Shown here one piece after another: positions 16,877 through 25,044 of a DNA stretch of 64,000 bases; within the stretch, counting starts at the first letter, position 1; every line of letters begins with the position of its first letter. A model generated the notes under the pieces. The model was given only the letters and a program-made list of their open reading frames with translations. It did not search any database and was not told the DNA's origin. Both the position numbers and the translations under genes were made by a program. This DNA is from Arthrobacter sp. cf158 (GTDB lineage: Bacteria; Actinomycetota; Actinomycetes; Actinomycetales; Micrococcaceae), in contig NZ_FNNR01000004.1 in the NCBI RefSeq assembly GCF_900106835.1, positions 124,001 to 188,000 on the forward strand, written 5' to 3'.

Positions 16877-17557
16877 TTAGTGCTGGCAGCAGTCATCTGC
16901 CGCAACTGCATGGTGCGGGGTACCCGCGCTGGGCACTGTGCAGCAAACGTCGCCTCGCCAGGCGTTCACGCCTTCACGGACGGCGATGGCGGCGATCACC
17001 AGTGCAGCGCCGGCATCGGCCCACCACCACCCCAGAGTGCTGTTCAGTATCAGGCCGAGCAACAGCACGCCGGAGAGGTACGTGCAGAGCAGTGTCTGCT
17101 TGGAGTCCGCCACTGCGGTTTTGGAGCCAAGTTCCCTGCCCGCCCGGCGTTGGAAGTAGGACAGGGCCGGCATGATCGCAAGGCTCAAAGCCGCTATCAC
17201 AATGCCGGGAGTGGACTGCTGGGCCTCGCCGCCACCAGTGAGTGATCGGACTGCATCCACAGTGACGAACGCTGCCAGTGCGAAGAACGAGATCGCGATG
17301 ATGCGCAGTGTCAGGTGTTCGCGACGTTCGGGATCCTTGGCGGAGAACTGCCAGGACAAGGCCACCGCGGAAGCGACTTCCACAACAGAGTCCAGCCCAA
17401 AACCAATCAGTGCTGAAGAGTCCGCAACGCCACCAGCCCAGAGTGCTGCGACCGCTTCGACGACGTTGTAGGTGATGGTCGCGGCGGCGAACAGCCGGAT
17501 GCGACGCATGAGGACGAGCCGGCGATCCGCTGTCAGTAAGAGCAAGGGGGTGTTCAT
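16877..17557 (-). CDS. Short cation diffusion facilitator with Cys/His tail
   Basis: A 226-residue membrane protein with six helices of the CDF type. The metal site of helix 2 appears in SSALIGFGLDSVVEVASAVAL and that of helix 5 in LGWWWADAGAALVIAAIAVREG. The usual C-terminal cytoplasmic dimer domain of about 80 residues is missing. Instead the protein ends in a Cys/His-rich tail with two CC pairs (GDVCCTVP and DDCCQH) and a HH pair. It overlaps the CmtR gene by four bases (ATGA), so the two are translationally coupled. Export of Cd2+, Pb2+ or Zn2+ is inferred from the regulator. Confidence 0.85.
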   Translation of the reverse strand: MNTPLLLLTADRRLVLMRRIRLFAAATITYNVVEAVAALWAGGVADSSALIGFGLDSVVEVASAVALSWQFSAKDPERREHLTLRIIAISFFALAAFVTVDAVRSLTGGGEAQQSTPGIVIAALSLAIMPALSYFQRRAGRELGSKTAVADSKQTLLCTYLSGVLLLGLILNSTLGWWWADAGAALVIAAIAVREGVNAWRGDVCCTVPSAGTPHHAVAADDCCQH

Positions 17558-17880
17558 GCCAGGCAGGTCCCGTCCGGCGCGCAGCAGGCAGGATCCACGG
17601 CCAACACCACCCCCAGCAGGTCTTTGATCGCGTGGCCCAATCGGGCGTCGGCCAATTCATAACGCGTCCGCCGACCGTCAGGAATGGCAACCACCAAACC
17701 ACAACCGCGCAGGCAGGTCAGATGATTGGACATGCTTTGACGCGACACCCCAACAGAGTCTGCCAAGTCAGACGGGTACGACGGCGACTCAGCGAGGGCA
17801 AGCAGAACTTGCGCGCGGGTGGGGTCTGAGACGGCGTAGCCAAAGCGGGCCAACACTGGCGCATGGGTGAGTGTCTCCAT
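17554..17880 (-). CDS. cmtR: CmtR-like Cd/Pb-sensing ArsR-family repressor
   Basis: A 108-residue ArsR/SmtB-family repressor that matches the Mycobacterium tuberculosis CmtR pattern: SDPTRAQVLLAL, then SNHLTCLRGCGLVVA with Cys56 and Cys60 in the recognition helix, and C-terminal Cys99, Cys100 and Cys106 (DPACCAPDGTC). In CmtR, Cys57, Cys61 and Cys102 bind Cd2+ or Pb2+ and release DNA, so the ligand set is conserved here. It is the first gene of a two-gene unit with the CDF transporter; an inverted repeat lies 10 bases upstream of its start. Confidence 0.92.
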   Translation of the reverse strand: METLTHAPVLARFGYAVSDPTRAQVLLALAESPSYPSDLADSVGVSRQSMSNHLTCLRGCGLVVAIPDGRRTRYELADARLGHAIKDLLGVVLAVDPACCAPDGTCLA

Positions 17881-17889
17881 ATGACCAAA

Positions 17890-17923
17890 GTACAGATTTG
17901 GATGTATTCACGCAATCCTGTAC
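17890..17923. promoter_or_regulatory. Probable CmtR operator
   Basis: An inverted repeat with perfect outer arms GTACAG (17890-17895) and CTGTAC (17918-17923) and partly matching inner sequence. It sits just upstream of the cmtR start codon. Autoregulation by CmtR at such a site is expected from the family. Confidence 0.6.
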
Positions 17924-17959
17924 TCAGAGACGCACCGCAGGTGGCGGGAGACTGAAACG

Positions 17960-18826
17960 TCAGGCGCTGACGGTGTTCCGCTCGCGATACCCATCTGCGG
18001 CGTAAACGCCGAGGACCCGCACCTCGGTGGTGAAGAACTCCAGCTCCTCCAGTGCTCGGCGGAGTCGTGCGTCTTCAGGGTGGCCTTCGACGTCGGAAAG
18101 GAACATCGTGGCGGCAAACTCGTCGCCCACCATGTAGCTCTCCAACCTGGTCATGTTGAGCCCGTTGGTCGCAAAACCCCCGAGGGCCTTGTAGAGGGCG
18201 GACGGGACGTTGCGGACCCGGAAGACGAAGCTGGTGATCGCGGGACCCGGAAGTTCTTCCTTCGTGGGAAGCTCACGTTCACGGGCCAGGACAACGAAGC
18301 GCGTGGTGTTGGTGGGGTCATCTTCGACGCCGGAGGCCAGGACCTCCAGTCCGTACAGTTGGGCGGCAAGCGGCGGGGCGAGGGATAGCTTCCGGGGATC
18401 GTTCCAGTCCCTGACTTCACGGGCAGAGCCTGCGGTATCACCGGCGATGACAGGCTTGAGGCCGGCTTCTCGGATGATCCGGCGGCACTGACCCAGCGCG
18501 TGGATGTGGCTGTGGACCTCTGTGGCGCCCTCGATGGTGCTGCCCGGGATTCCCAGGAGGTCGAATCGGATCGGCAGGAAGTATTCTCCGACGATCTGCA
18601 ATTTGGATTGGGGAAGCAGGACGTGGATGTCGGCCACTCGTCCGGCGATGGAGTTCTCGATGGGAATCATAGCCAGATCGACCTCGCCGGTGGAGACGAG
18701 TTCAAACGCGTCCTCAAAGCTCGCGCAGGGAACGCTTTCGAGATCGGGGAACATTTCCTTGCACGCGAGATCCGAATTGGCTCCCGGCTCACCTTGGTAC
18801 GCAATCTTCTGGGACATGGTGCTCAT
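17960..18826 (-). CDS. pheA: Prephenate dehydratase, AYQGEPGAN-type
   Basis: About 288 residues: a periplasmic-binding-like prephenate dehydratase domain and a C-terminal ACT domain that senses phenylalanine. The catalytic segment is NTTRFVVLAR (Thr-Arg-Phe), and the ACT domain begins at ITSFVFRVRNVPSALYKAL. The enzyme turns prephenate into phenylpyruvate for phenylalanine synthesis. Its N-terminus (IAYQGEPGANSDLACKEMFPD) and the effector motif LESYMVG are of the type common in alpha-proteobacteria, not the YLGPEGTFTEAAL type usual in actinobacteria. The start could also be the ATG at 18880; I chose 18826 because conserved sequence begins shortly after it. Confidence 0.9.
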   Translation of the reverse strand: MSTMSQKIAYQGEPGANSDLACKEMFPDLESVPCASFEDAFELVSTGEVDLAMIPIENSIAGRVADIHVLLPQSKLQIVGEYFLPIRFDLLGIPGSTIEGATEVHSHIHALGQCRRIIREAGLKPVIAGDTAGSAREVRDWNDPRKLSLAPPLAAQLYGLEVLASGVEDDPTNTTRFVVLARERELPTKEELPGPAITSFVFRVRNVPSALYKALGGFATNGLNMTRLESYMVGDEFAATMFLSDVEGHPEDARLRRALEELEFFTTEVRVLGVYAADGYRERNTVSA

Positions 18827-18927
18827 GCTTACACGCGCAGCCCCCAGTGACCCAACCGCGTCCATCCTGTGACTGGACAAGCGGGAGCCGCCTTCTCTAG
18901 GTTCAGGACAAGGATGGGGGACCGACG

Positions 18928-19434
18928 ATGACCACTGTTAACGTGCACCGAGAGCACGCGACGGCTTTCAATGAGCACAGAATTTCAAGGTTTGCAGGCA
19001 CAGTGATGGCGCTGGCAACCTTTGCCTGGGCAGTCCTGCTTTCAGGCGCAATGGGAGACCTCGGGCAAGTGCCGTTGCCCTGGCAGATTGCGGTGCATGG
19101 GTTGAGCCTGCTGTCGGCCCTGACTGTCTACGTCTATTCCCGGCAATTGGCGCACAGGACCAGCGCTGCCGGACTCATGTGCTTTGTAGCCGTGGGGTTC
19201 TTCTTCGCTGACCTGGCTCTGGGTTTCAACTACAGCCCGTACTTCGGCATCGCGGTCATCGCGTGGGCGGCCAGCGCGCGGCGACCCCTCCTGGCCGGGA
19301 CGGGAGTCCTGGCCGTCGGCGCCGCCATCGTAGCCAGGTTCCACACCTCCCTTGACTACCTTGCCGTCGCCGGAGCTGGCCTGATCATCCTCGCGATAGC
19401 GCTCGCCACACGCCCGAACAGCCCAACTGACTGA
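18928..19434 (+). CDS. Hypothetical membrane protein
   Basis: A 168-residue protein with about five hydrophobic segments (from FAGTVMALATFAWAVLLSG to AVAGAGLIILAIALA) and short loops. I do not recognise the family. It starts shortly after GGGGGACCGACG and is convergent with the aldehyde dehydrogenase. Its last codons and stop lie inside the left arm of a 25-bp hairpin. Confidence 0.65.
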   Translation: MTTVNVHREHATAFNEHRISRFAGTVMALATFAWAVLLSGAMGDLGQVPLPWQIAVHGLSLLSALTVYVYSRQLAHRTSAAGLMCFVAVGFFFADLALGFNYSPYFGIAVIAWAASARRPLLAGTGVLAVGAAIVARFHTSLDYLAVAGAGLIILAIALATRPNSPTD

Positions 19435-19487
19435 CATTAGTGGTTGGAATGAGGAGTCATAGCAACCACTAATGCCAGTCAGTTGGG
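19422..19487. terminator. Long convergent-gene hairpin (25-bp stem)
   Basis: The arms 19422-19446 and 19463-19487 are complementary at 24 of 25 positions, with a 16-base loop. The left arm covers the last codons and stop of the membrane-protein gene. The right arm lies 16 bases beyond the stop of the convergent aldehyde dehydrogenase. It should act as a terminator for both directions, although no clear T-run follows. Confidence 0.75.
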
Positions 19488-19503
19488 AAGGCGCAACAGT
19501 GGT

Positions 19504-20916
19504 TTAGCCGTTGATGATCTGCGGGACGCCCAAAGCCTTGAGGCCTTCGGCGCCGAACTCGAGGCCGTAGCCTGATTGCTTGGCGCCGCCGAACGGGATG
19601 CGTGGATCCACGGCGCCGTGCTTGTTGATCCATACTGTTCCGGCCTGGATGCGGGAGGCGACTTCGCGCGCGGCACTCAGGTCGGAGGACCAAACTGAGG
19701 CGCCCAATCCGACGTCGAGCGCGTTTGCCTTGGCCACTGCCTCGTCAACGGTGCTGTATTTGATGATGGGCAGCGCCGGGCCGAACTGTTCCTCGGCCAC
19801 CAACGGGTTGTCGTTGTCGATGTCGGCCACCAGGGTGGTGGGGTAGAAGTTGCCGGGCGCTTCGGCGTCGGGGTTGCCACCGATCAGGATCCGGGCGCCG
19901 GAGTCGCGGGCAGCTTCAACAAGCCGGGCCACGATGTCGTACTGCTGGCGGTTCTGCAGCGGGCCCAGCACGTTGTTCTCATCCAGTCCGTTGCCCATGG
20001 GCATGGCTGCAGCGACGGCAGTCAGTTCGGAGATCACGGCCTCGTACTGGGACTCGTGGACGTACAGGCGCTTGAGGGCGGCGCAGGTCTGGCCGGTGTT
20101 GATGAAAGCGCCCCAGAACAGGCCCTCGGCAATTGCCTTGGGGTCTGAGTCCGGCAACACGATGCCGGCGTCGTTCCCGCCGAGTTCAAGGGTGAGCCGC
20201 TTGACGGTGTCCGCCGAGGAGCGAATGATCGCCTTGCCCGTGGCGGTGGAACCGGTGAACATGACCTTGCCGATCGCGTCGTGGGAGGCCAGTGCCTCGC
20301 CGACGTCGCGGCCACCGGAGACTACGGACAGCAGGCCTTCGGGCAACTCTTCATTGATGATCGCAGCCAGTGCCAGGACGGACAGCGGGGTGTATTCGGA
20401 GGGCTTGACCACCACGGCGTTGCCCATGCGCAATGCCGGCGCGATCTGCCAGACGGTGATCATCATGGGCCAGTTCCAGGGACCGATGGCACCCACGACG
20501 CCGATGGGCCGGTAGTGCAGTTCGGCTCGCGTTTCGCCGTCGTCCACCACGGTTTCAGGATCCAGCGGTGTGGCGGCGGTGGCGCGGAGCCAAGCGGCGC
20601 AGGCGCCCACTTCGAAGCGGGCGTTGGGGCCGTTCAGCGGCTTGCCCTGCTCGCGGGAGAGGAGTTGGGCGAGTTCTTCCGCGGAACGTTCGACGGCGTC
20701 GGCGGCCTTCATCAGCGCGGCGGACCTGGCGTCGTGGCCCAAGGCAGCCCACGCTGGCTGGGCGGCAGTGGCAGCTGCGATGGCGGCTTCGAGTTCCTCG
20801 ACGGTGTGAACGGGTGCTTGGCCCACAGCCTCGCCCGTGGCGGGATCGAGGATGGTGCGGCTGTTCTGGCCGTTGGCTGGTGTGATCGAGGCCAGCAGGG
20901 CGTCGTAAGTCTCCAT
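19504..20916 (-). CDS. NAD(P)-dependent aldehyde dehydrogenase
   Basis: A 470-residue enzyme of the aldehyde dehydrogenase superfamily. The cofactor region is GVVGAIGPWNWPMMITVWQIAPALRMGNAVVVKPSE (quoted here as separate parts of one stretch: the PWNWP and KPSE motifs). The catalytic Glu lies in TLELGGNDAGIVLP and the nucleophilic Cys in NTGQTCAALKRLYVH. I chose the ATG at 20916 (METYDALLAS) because GGAG lies 6 bases upstream; an in-frame start 25 codons earlier lacks a site. The substrate is unknown. It is divergent from a LysE exporter and convergent with the membrane gene. Confidence 0.92.
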   Translation of the reverse strand: METYDALLASITPANGQNSRTILDPATGEAVGQAPVHTVEELEAAIAAATAAQPAWAALGHDARSAALMKAADAVERSAEELAQLLSREQGKPLNGPNARFEVGACAAWLRATAATPLDPETVVDDGETRAELHYRPIGVVGAIGPWNWPMMITVWQIAPALRMGNAVVVKPSEYTPLSVLALAAIINEELPEGLLSVVSGGRDVGEALASHDAIGKVMFTGSTATGKAIIRSSADTVKRLTLELGGNDAGIVLPDSDPKAIAEGLFWGAFINTGQTCAALKRLYVHESQYEAVISELTAVAAAMPMGNGLDENNVLGPLQNRQQYDIVARLVEAARDSGARILIGGNPDAEAPGNFYPTTLVADIDNDNPLVAEEQFGPALPIIKYSTVDEAVAKANALDVGLGASVWSSDLSAAREVASRIQAGTVWINKHGAVDPRIPFGGAKQSGYGLEFGAEGLKALGVPQIING

Positions 20917-21064
20917 TGGTACTCCGCTCGGGTAGTAAGTCTTGGCGGCCAGTGAGGCACGCGGCGATGTTTCCAGTGTGGTCGGGGTCACCCCTGACGG
21001 CCTTGTCGTTGAACGAACAGCCCTTGACGGGAAGCGAACGCTTTCGGTTCCGGGCGTCCTGCCT

Positions 21065-21070
21065 GATAAT
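21065..21070 (+). promoter_or_regulatory. Possible -10 box of a leaderless lysE-type gene
   Basis: GATAAT ends 7 bases before the GTG start codon of the LysE-type gene, and no Shine-Dalgarno sequence lies between. Transcription would then begin at or next to the start codon. No convincing -35 box is visible. Confidence 0.45.
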
Positions 21071-21077
21071 CGACCTT

Positions 21078-21719
21078 GTGACTCTTGCTTCCCTAGCTGC
21101 CTTCGCAGGCCTGTGCCTGGTCCTGTCCGTAACGCCCGGCCCGGACACCTTCCTGGTTTTGCGCATCGCCCTCAACCGGCCCAGTGCCGGGATTGCTGCC
21201 GCGGCAGGTTCCGCGGCGGGCGCGATTATGTGGGCAGCTCTGGTGGGCGTCGGATTGGCGGCCATCCTGGAGCAGTCCGCGGAATTGTTCCGCTGGGTCA
21301 AGATCGCAGGCGGTCTCTACTTGCTGTACTTGGGCGTTTCGTCGTTCATCAAGTCGCGCAAGGCAGCCAAAGCGGGTGCGGACGGCTCTGTCGCGGAGGC
21401 GCCTCTCCCGTACAGTCGGCTCTCCGCGTTGGGCGCAGGCGCACTGTCCACGCTGCTCAACCCCAAGGTGGGACTTTTTTACCTGGCCGTGGTTCCCCAG
21501 TTCATCCCGCATGGTGGGGACACCATGGGCACGTCCTTGATTCTGGGCGTGGTTGTAGCTGTCATTGCCTTCGCGTATCTCTCGATGATCGCCGTCGTCG
21601 CGTTCAAAGCGATGCGGTGGCTTAAGCGTCCCAAGGTGAGCACCGCCGTCGAGCGTGTCAGCAGCGGCGTGATCGCCGGGTTGGGCGTGGGCGTGGTGGC
21701 GTCGGGCGCCACGAGTTAG
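21078..21719 (+). CDS. LysE-family amino-acid exporter
   Basis: A 213-residue membrane protein with six hydrophobic helices of the LysE/RhtB family. The N-terminal signature is LVLSVTPGPDTFLVLRIAL, and the loop LSTLLNPKVGLFYLAVVPQF is typical. These proteins export amino acids or small metabolites by proton antiport. I chose the GTG at 21078 because the family N-terminus (TLASLAAFAGLCLVLS) begins there; upstream in-frame sequence is not conserved-looking. A GATAAT box just upstream suggests a leaderless transcript. It is convergent with a TetR gene, stop codon next to stop codon. Confidence 0.88.
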   Translation: MTLASLAAFAGLCLVLSVTPGPDTFLVLRIALNRPSAGIAAAAGSAAGAIMWAALVGVGLAAILEQSAELFRWVKIAGGLYLLYLGVSSFIKSRKAAKAGADGSVAEAPLPYSRLSALGAGALSTLLNPKVGLFYLAVVPQFIPHGGDTMGTSLILGVVVAVIAFAYLSMIAVVAFKAMRWLKRPKVSTAVERVSSGVIAGLGVGVVASGATS

Positions 21720-22310
21720 CTAGCCAGCCAGCAGCGCGAGGTAGTTATCCAGCTGCCCCGCGAGGTCCTGCGAGAAATGCTCGGCGGGGGACAACGCCAC
21801 AACGATCTGCGCACCGAGCATCATGTTCAGCAGGTGATCGGCGACGGCGGCGTCCCCGATGGGGGTGGCGATCTCACCGGCCGTCCGCGCTGCTGCGCAA
21901 TGAGCTGTGATGGTGGTGTGCCACTGGCTCATGGACTCGCTGTGGAGGGCGGCCATGTCAGCGTCGTTGAGTGCCTTCTGCCAGAACGGGATCACGATCC
22001 GGGCCTCGTTGACACGCTCCTCATCCAGCGGCAGGACTTCAGCACAGAACGCGCGGAGGGCCGCGACGCCTGAGAGTCCCTCAGTCACCGTGGCGATGCG
22101 CTGGTTGGTGCGGTTGAAGACGTGCCCGAACGCGGACGTGAGCAGCAGGTCCTTGGTGGGGAAGTAGGGCTTGAGGGCGCCGTTGGCGAAGCCGGCTTCC
22201 TCGGCAATTTCCCGCATGGTGGCACCCTCCATGCCAAGCTTCGCGATGATCCGCCAGGTTGCGTCCACCAGTTCGAGGCGTCGTTGATCGTGGTCCACAA
22301 TCTTTGGCAC
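21720..22310 (-). CDS. TetR-family regulator of the amine oxidase
   Basis: A 196-residue regulator with an N-terminal TetR helix-turn-helix (GATMREIAEEAGFANGALKPYFPTKDLLL) and a C-terminal ligand domain resembling the BetI-like TetR_C_6 group (ARIVIPFWQKALNDADM). I chose the GTG at 22310 (VPKIVDHDQRRLELVDATWR), which has GGAG 8 bases upstream. It is divergent from the copper amine oxidase, and the 123-base gap contains a palindrome and a direct repeat, so it probably controls that gene in response to an amine or its aldehyde. Confidence 0.87.
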   Translation of the reverse strand: MPKIVDHDQRRLELVDATWRIIAKLGMEGATMREIAEEAGFANGALKPYFPTKDLLLTSAFGHVFNRTNQRIATVTEGLSGVAALRAFCAEVLPLDEERVNEARIVIPFWQKALNDADMAALHSESMSQWHTTITAHCAAARTAGEIATPIGDAAVADHLLNMMLGAQIVVALSPAEHFSQDLAGQLDNYLALLAG

Positions 22311-22350
22311 TGGATGGGCTCCCGAAAAAATAAATGGCGGACAGGTCTTG

Positions 22351-22412
22351 TGACCCATCTTACGTTTTGGTTATTCTCTACACCTATAGAAAATAAATCC
22401 TGACCCATCATA
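22351..22412. promoter_or_regulatory. TetR/amine-oxidase control region
   Basis: A 26-bp imperfect palindrome (22371-22396; arms TTATTCTCTA... and ...TAGAAAATAA match at 10 of 13 positions) is flanked by two direct copies of TGACCCATCWTA at 22351-22362 and 22401-22412, exactly 50 bases apart. It lies between the divergent TetR and amine oxidase genes. Confidence 0.6.
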
Positions 22413-22433
22413 GGTCCCGGACAAGAGGCAGCC

Positions 22434-24446
22434 ATGACGCCCACAGCAACTGAGACAGCAACCGACGCCACCGCCATTGAGGAAGCACAGTACGCCCTGG
22501 CAACGGGCGCCGAAATCTCCCAGGTGCAGGGAATCCTGCAGGCCTCCGGCCACCTTGGCGCCGAGAAACGCATCGCCTACTTGGGGCTGGTGGACCCAGC
22601 CCGTGGCCAGTCAGAGCAGGACCGCCGTTTCCGCGTCTTCCTCCACGACATCTCCGGCGGCGCACCCGCCGACGTCCTTGTCTCGGTGACCCGCGGCGAG
22701 ATCCTCTCCGCAACAGAACTGGACACCAAAGTCTCCGGTGAACTCCCTGTGCTGGAGGAAGAATTCGAGGTTGTGGAGACACTCCTCGCCACCGATGAGC
22801 GCTGGCTCGCCGCGCTCGAGGCCCGGGACCTGGACGTAGAGAAGGTCCGCGTTGCTCCACTGTCCGCCGGCGTCTTCGAGTATGAAGACGAAAAGGGCCG
22901 GCGCATCCTTCGTGGCCTCGCGTTTGTGCAGGACTTCCCCGAAGACAGTGCCTGGGCCCACCCCGTGGACGGACTCGTAGCCTATGTGGATGTGGTCAAC
23001 AAGGAAGTCACCCAGGTCATCGATCTGGGCGTGATGCCCATCCCGGCAGAGCACGGAAACTACACGGACCCTGAACTGACCGGCCCGCTCCGCACCACCC
23101 AGAAGCCCATCAGCATCACACAACCGGAAGGCCCCAGCTTCACCGTCACAGGTGGCAACCACGTCGAGTGGGAAAAGTGGAGCGTGGACGTGGGCTTCGA
23201 CGTCCGCGAAGGAGTTGTCCTCCACAACCTGGCCTTCCAGGACGGCGACCGGCTCAGGCCCATCATCAACCGCGCCTCCATCGCCGAAATGGTGGTGCCG
23301 TACGGTGACCCTTCGCCCATCAGGTCCTGGCAGAACTACTTCGACACCGGCGAATACTTGGTGGGTCAATACGCCAACTCCCTGGAACTGGGCTGTGACT
23401 GCCTGGGTGACATCACTTACCTCAGCCCGGTCATCAGCGACGCTTTCGGCAACCCCCGCGAAATCCGCAACGGCATCTGCATGCACGAGGAAGACTGGGG
23501 CATCCTGTCCAAGCACTCCGACCTCTGGACCGGCATCAATTACACCCGCCGTAACCGCCGCCTGGTGATCTCCTTCTTCACCACCATCGGCAACTACGAC
23601 TACGGCTTCTACTGGTACCTCTACCTGGACGGCACCATCGAATTCGAAGCCAAGGCCACGGGCGTCGTGTTCACCAGTGCGTTCCCGGAAGGCGGCTCGG
23701 ACAACATCTCCCAGCTCGCCCCGGGCCTCGGAGCGCCCTTCCACCAGCACCTGTTCAGCGCCCGCCTGGACATGGCCATTGACGGTTTCACCAACCGCGT
23801 GGAGGAAGAAGACGTGGTCCGCCAGGCCATGGGCGAAGGCAACGAGCGCGGCAATGCGTTCTCCCGCAAGCGCACACTCCTGACCAAGGAGTCGGAGGCA
23901 GTCCGTGAGGCAGACGCCCGCGCGGGCAGGACGTGGATCATCTCCAACCCGGAGTCGAAGAACCGTCTGGGCGAGCCCGTGGGCTACAAACTCCATTCCG
24001 AGAACCAGCCCACGTTGCTGGCCGACCCGGCGTCGTCCATCGCGAAGCGCGCCGCTTTCGCCACCAAAGATGTGTGGGTCACCCGCTACTCGGACGAGGA
24101 GCGCTACCCCACGGGCGACTTCGTGAACCAGCACTCCGGCGGAGCCGGCCTGCCGGCCTACGTTGCCCAAGATCGCGAGATCGACGGCCAGGACATCGTC
24201 CTCTGGCACACCTTCGGCCTGACACACTTCCCGCGTGTGGAGGACTGGCCGATCATGCCCGTGGACACCGTTGGCTTCAAGCTCCGCCCTGAAGGCTTCT
24301 TCGACCGCAGCCCCGTACTGGATGTGCCGGCCAATGCCTCGGGTTCGAGCTGCCACAGCGCCGCTGCCGGTGAACACAGCGCCGCTGCCGGTGAACACGG
24401 CGCCGCTGCCGGTGAACACAGTGAACCCGCCGGGCACTGCCACTAG
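22434..24446 (+). CDS. Copper amine oxidase (primary-amine oxidase) with His-rich tail
   Basis: A 670-residue topaquinone enzyme that oxidises primary amines to aldehyde, ammonia and hydrogen peroxide. The topaquinone precursor is Tyr388 in GNYDYGF, the catalytic base is Asp304 in [10 protein letters not shown], and the copper ligands are His437 and His439 (HQHLF) and His598 ([10 protein letters not shown]). N2 and N3 domains precede the large beta-sandwich, as in Arthrobacter globiformis phenethylamine and histamine oxidases. The last 33 residues are unusual: three near-identical repeats of [14 protein letters not shown] type ending in GHCH, encoded by 21-bp tandem repeats. A divergent TetR gene probably regulates it. 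Confidence 0.95.
   Translation: MTPTATETATDATAIEEAQYALATGAEISQVQGILQASGHLGAEKRIAYLGLVDPARGQSEQDRRFRVFLHDISGGAPADVLVSVTRGEILSATELDTKVSGELPVLEEEFEVVETLLATDERWLAALEARDLDVEKVRVAPLSAGVFEYEDEKGRRILRGLAFVQDFPEDSAWAHPVDGLVAYVDVVNKEVTQVIDLGVMPIPAEHGNYTDPELTGPLRTTQKPISITQPEGPSFTVTGGNHVEWEKWSVDVGFDVREGVVLHNLAFQDGDRLRPIINRASIAEMVVPYGDPSPIRSWQNYFDTGEYLVGQYANSLELGCDCLGDITYLSPVISDAFGNPREIRNGICMHEEDWGILSKHSDLWTGINYTRRNRRLVISFFTTIGNYDYGFYWYLYLDGTIEFEAKATGVVFTSAFPEGGSDNISQLAPGLGAPFHQHLFSARLDMAIDGFTNRVEEEDVVRQAMGEGNERGNAFSRKRTLLTKESEAVREADARAGRTWIISNPESKNRLGEPVGYKLHSENQPTLLADPASSIAKRAAFATKDVWVTRYSDEERYPTGDFVNQHSGGAGLPAYVAQDREIDGQDIVLWHTFGLTHFPRVEDWPIMPVDTVGFKLRPEGFFDRSPVLDVPANASGSSCHSAAAGEHSAAAGEHGAAAGEHSEPAGHCH
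24354..24416 (+). repeat. Three 21-bp tandem repeats in the amine oxidase gene
   Basis: Units at 24354-24374, 24375-24395 and 24396-24416 differ at one base only (A or G at the fourth position). Each encodes one [14 protein letters not shown] heptad in the C-terminal tail. The near identity points to recent expansion by slippage. Confidence 0.9.
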
Positions 24447-24465
24447 AACCGCTCCGGGACACGTA

Positions 24466-24903
24466 ATGACCACGACGGCGGGACGGGTCCGGTCAGCCGG
24501 GCCTGTCCTCCATCCCCGGATCTGCGCAGCGCTCACTGCCGTCTCATGCCTGGTGCACCTCTGGCTCGCGGCCTCGGGGCACCACAGCGCCTGGCTGGGG
24601 ATCCTCATGATCGGCTTGGCGGCCGTCTGCGTCCCCTGCACAGTTCACATCTGGCGCCACAGCCGGGTAGGGGCGCTCCACCAAGTGACCCTCTCCGCCC
24701 TTGCCATGGTGGCCCTGCATGCTGTCCTGCTGTTCGGAGCGGGTGGTGCCGGCCACGCCCACGGCGGCAGGCCGGCGTCGAACGCTGTTGATACTTCCGG
24801 CGCCGCTGGGCTGTTGCTGGTGATCGGCTTGGAGATCACGACGGCGTTGCTCGCCGCCACGCTGGTGGCGCGGCTCCGGCGTCGGGGTGCTGTGGCGTCC
24901 TGA
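24466..24903 (+). CDS. Small membrane protein with His/Gly loop
   Basis: A 145-residue protein with four hydrophobic segments and a His-rich extracytoplasmic or loop segment (GAGGAGHAHGGRP). I do not recognise the family. It starts 19 bases after the amine oxidase stop codon and is probably co-transcribed with it. The His residues and the position make a link to copper or to the amine oxidase conceivable, but nothing in the sequence proves this. The ATG at 24466 fits the end of the upstream gene best. Confidence 0.6.
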   Translation: MTTTAGRVRSAGPVLHPRICAALTAVSCLVHLWLAASGHHSAWLGILMIGLAAVCVPCTVHIWRHSRVGALHQVTLSALAMVALHAVLLFGAGGAGHAHGGRPASNAVDTSGAAGLLLVIGLEITTALLAATLVARLRRRGAVAS

Positions 24904-25044
24904 CCTAAACCTTCCGCAGCAATGGCCCATCTTTGCCGCGGTCACGCCCAACAACTGCTGGCAGGCCGCGTTGAGCGGAGCCAATGATGGGCTGGAAGCG
25001 ACCAGACATCTTGTGCTCTGTGATCCCGGTGCCACAATTGAGCC

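Noticed and set aside
22611..24641. 676-residue open frame antisense to the amine oxidase
   Set aside because: It is a mirror of the codon bias of the real gene. The sense frame has all catalytic residues, and the antisense translation has no recognisable domain.
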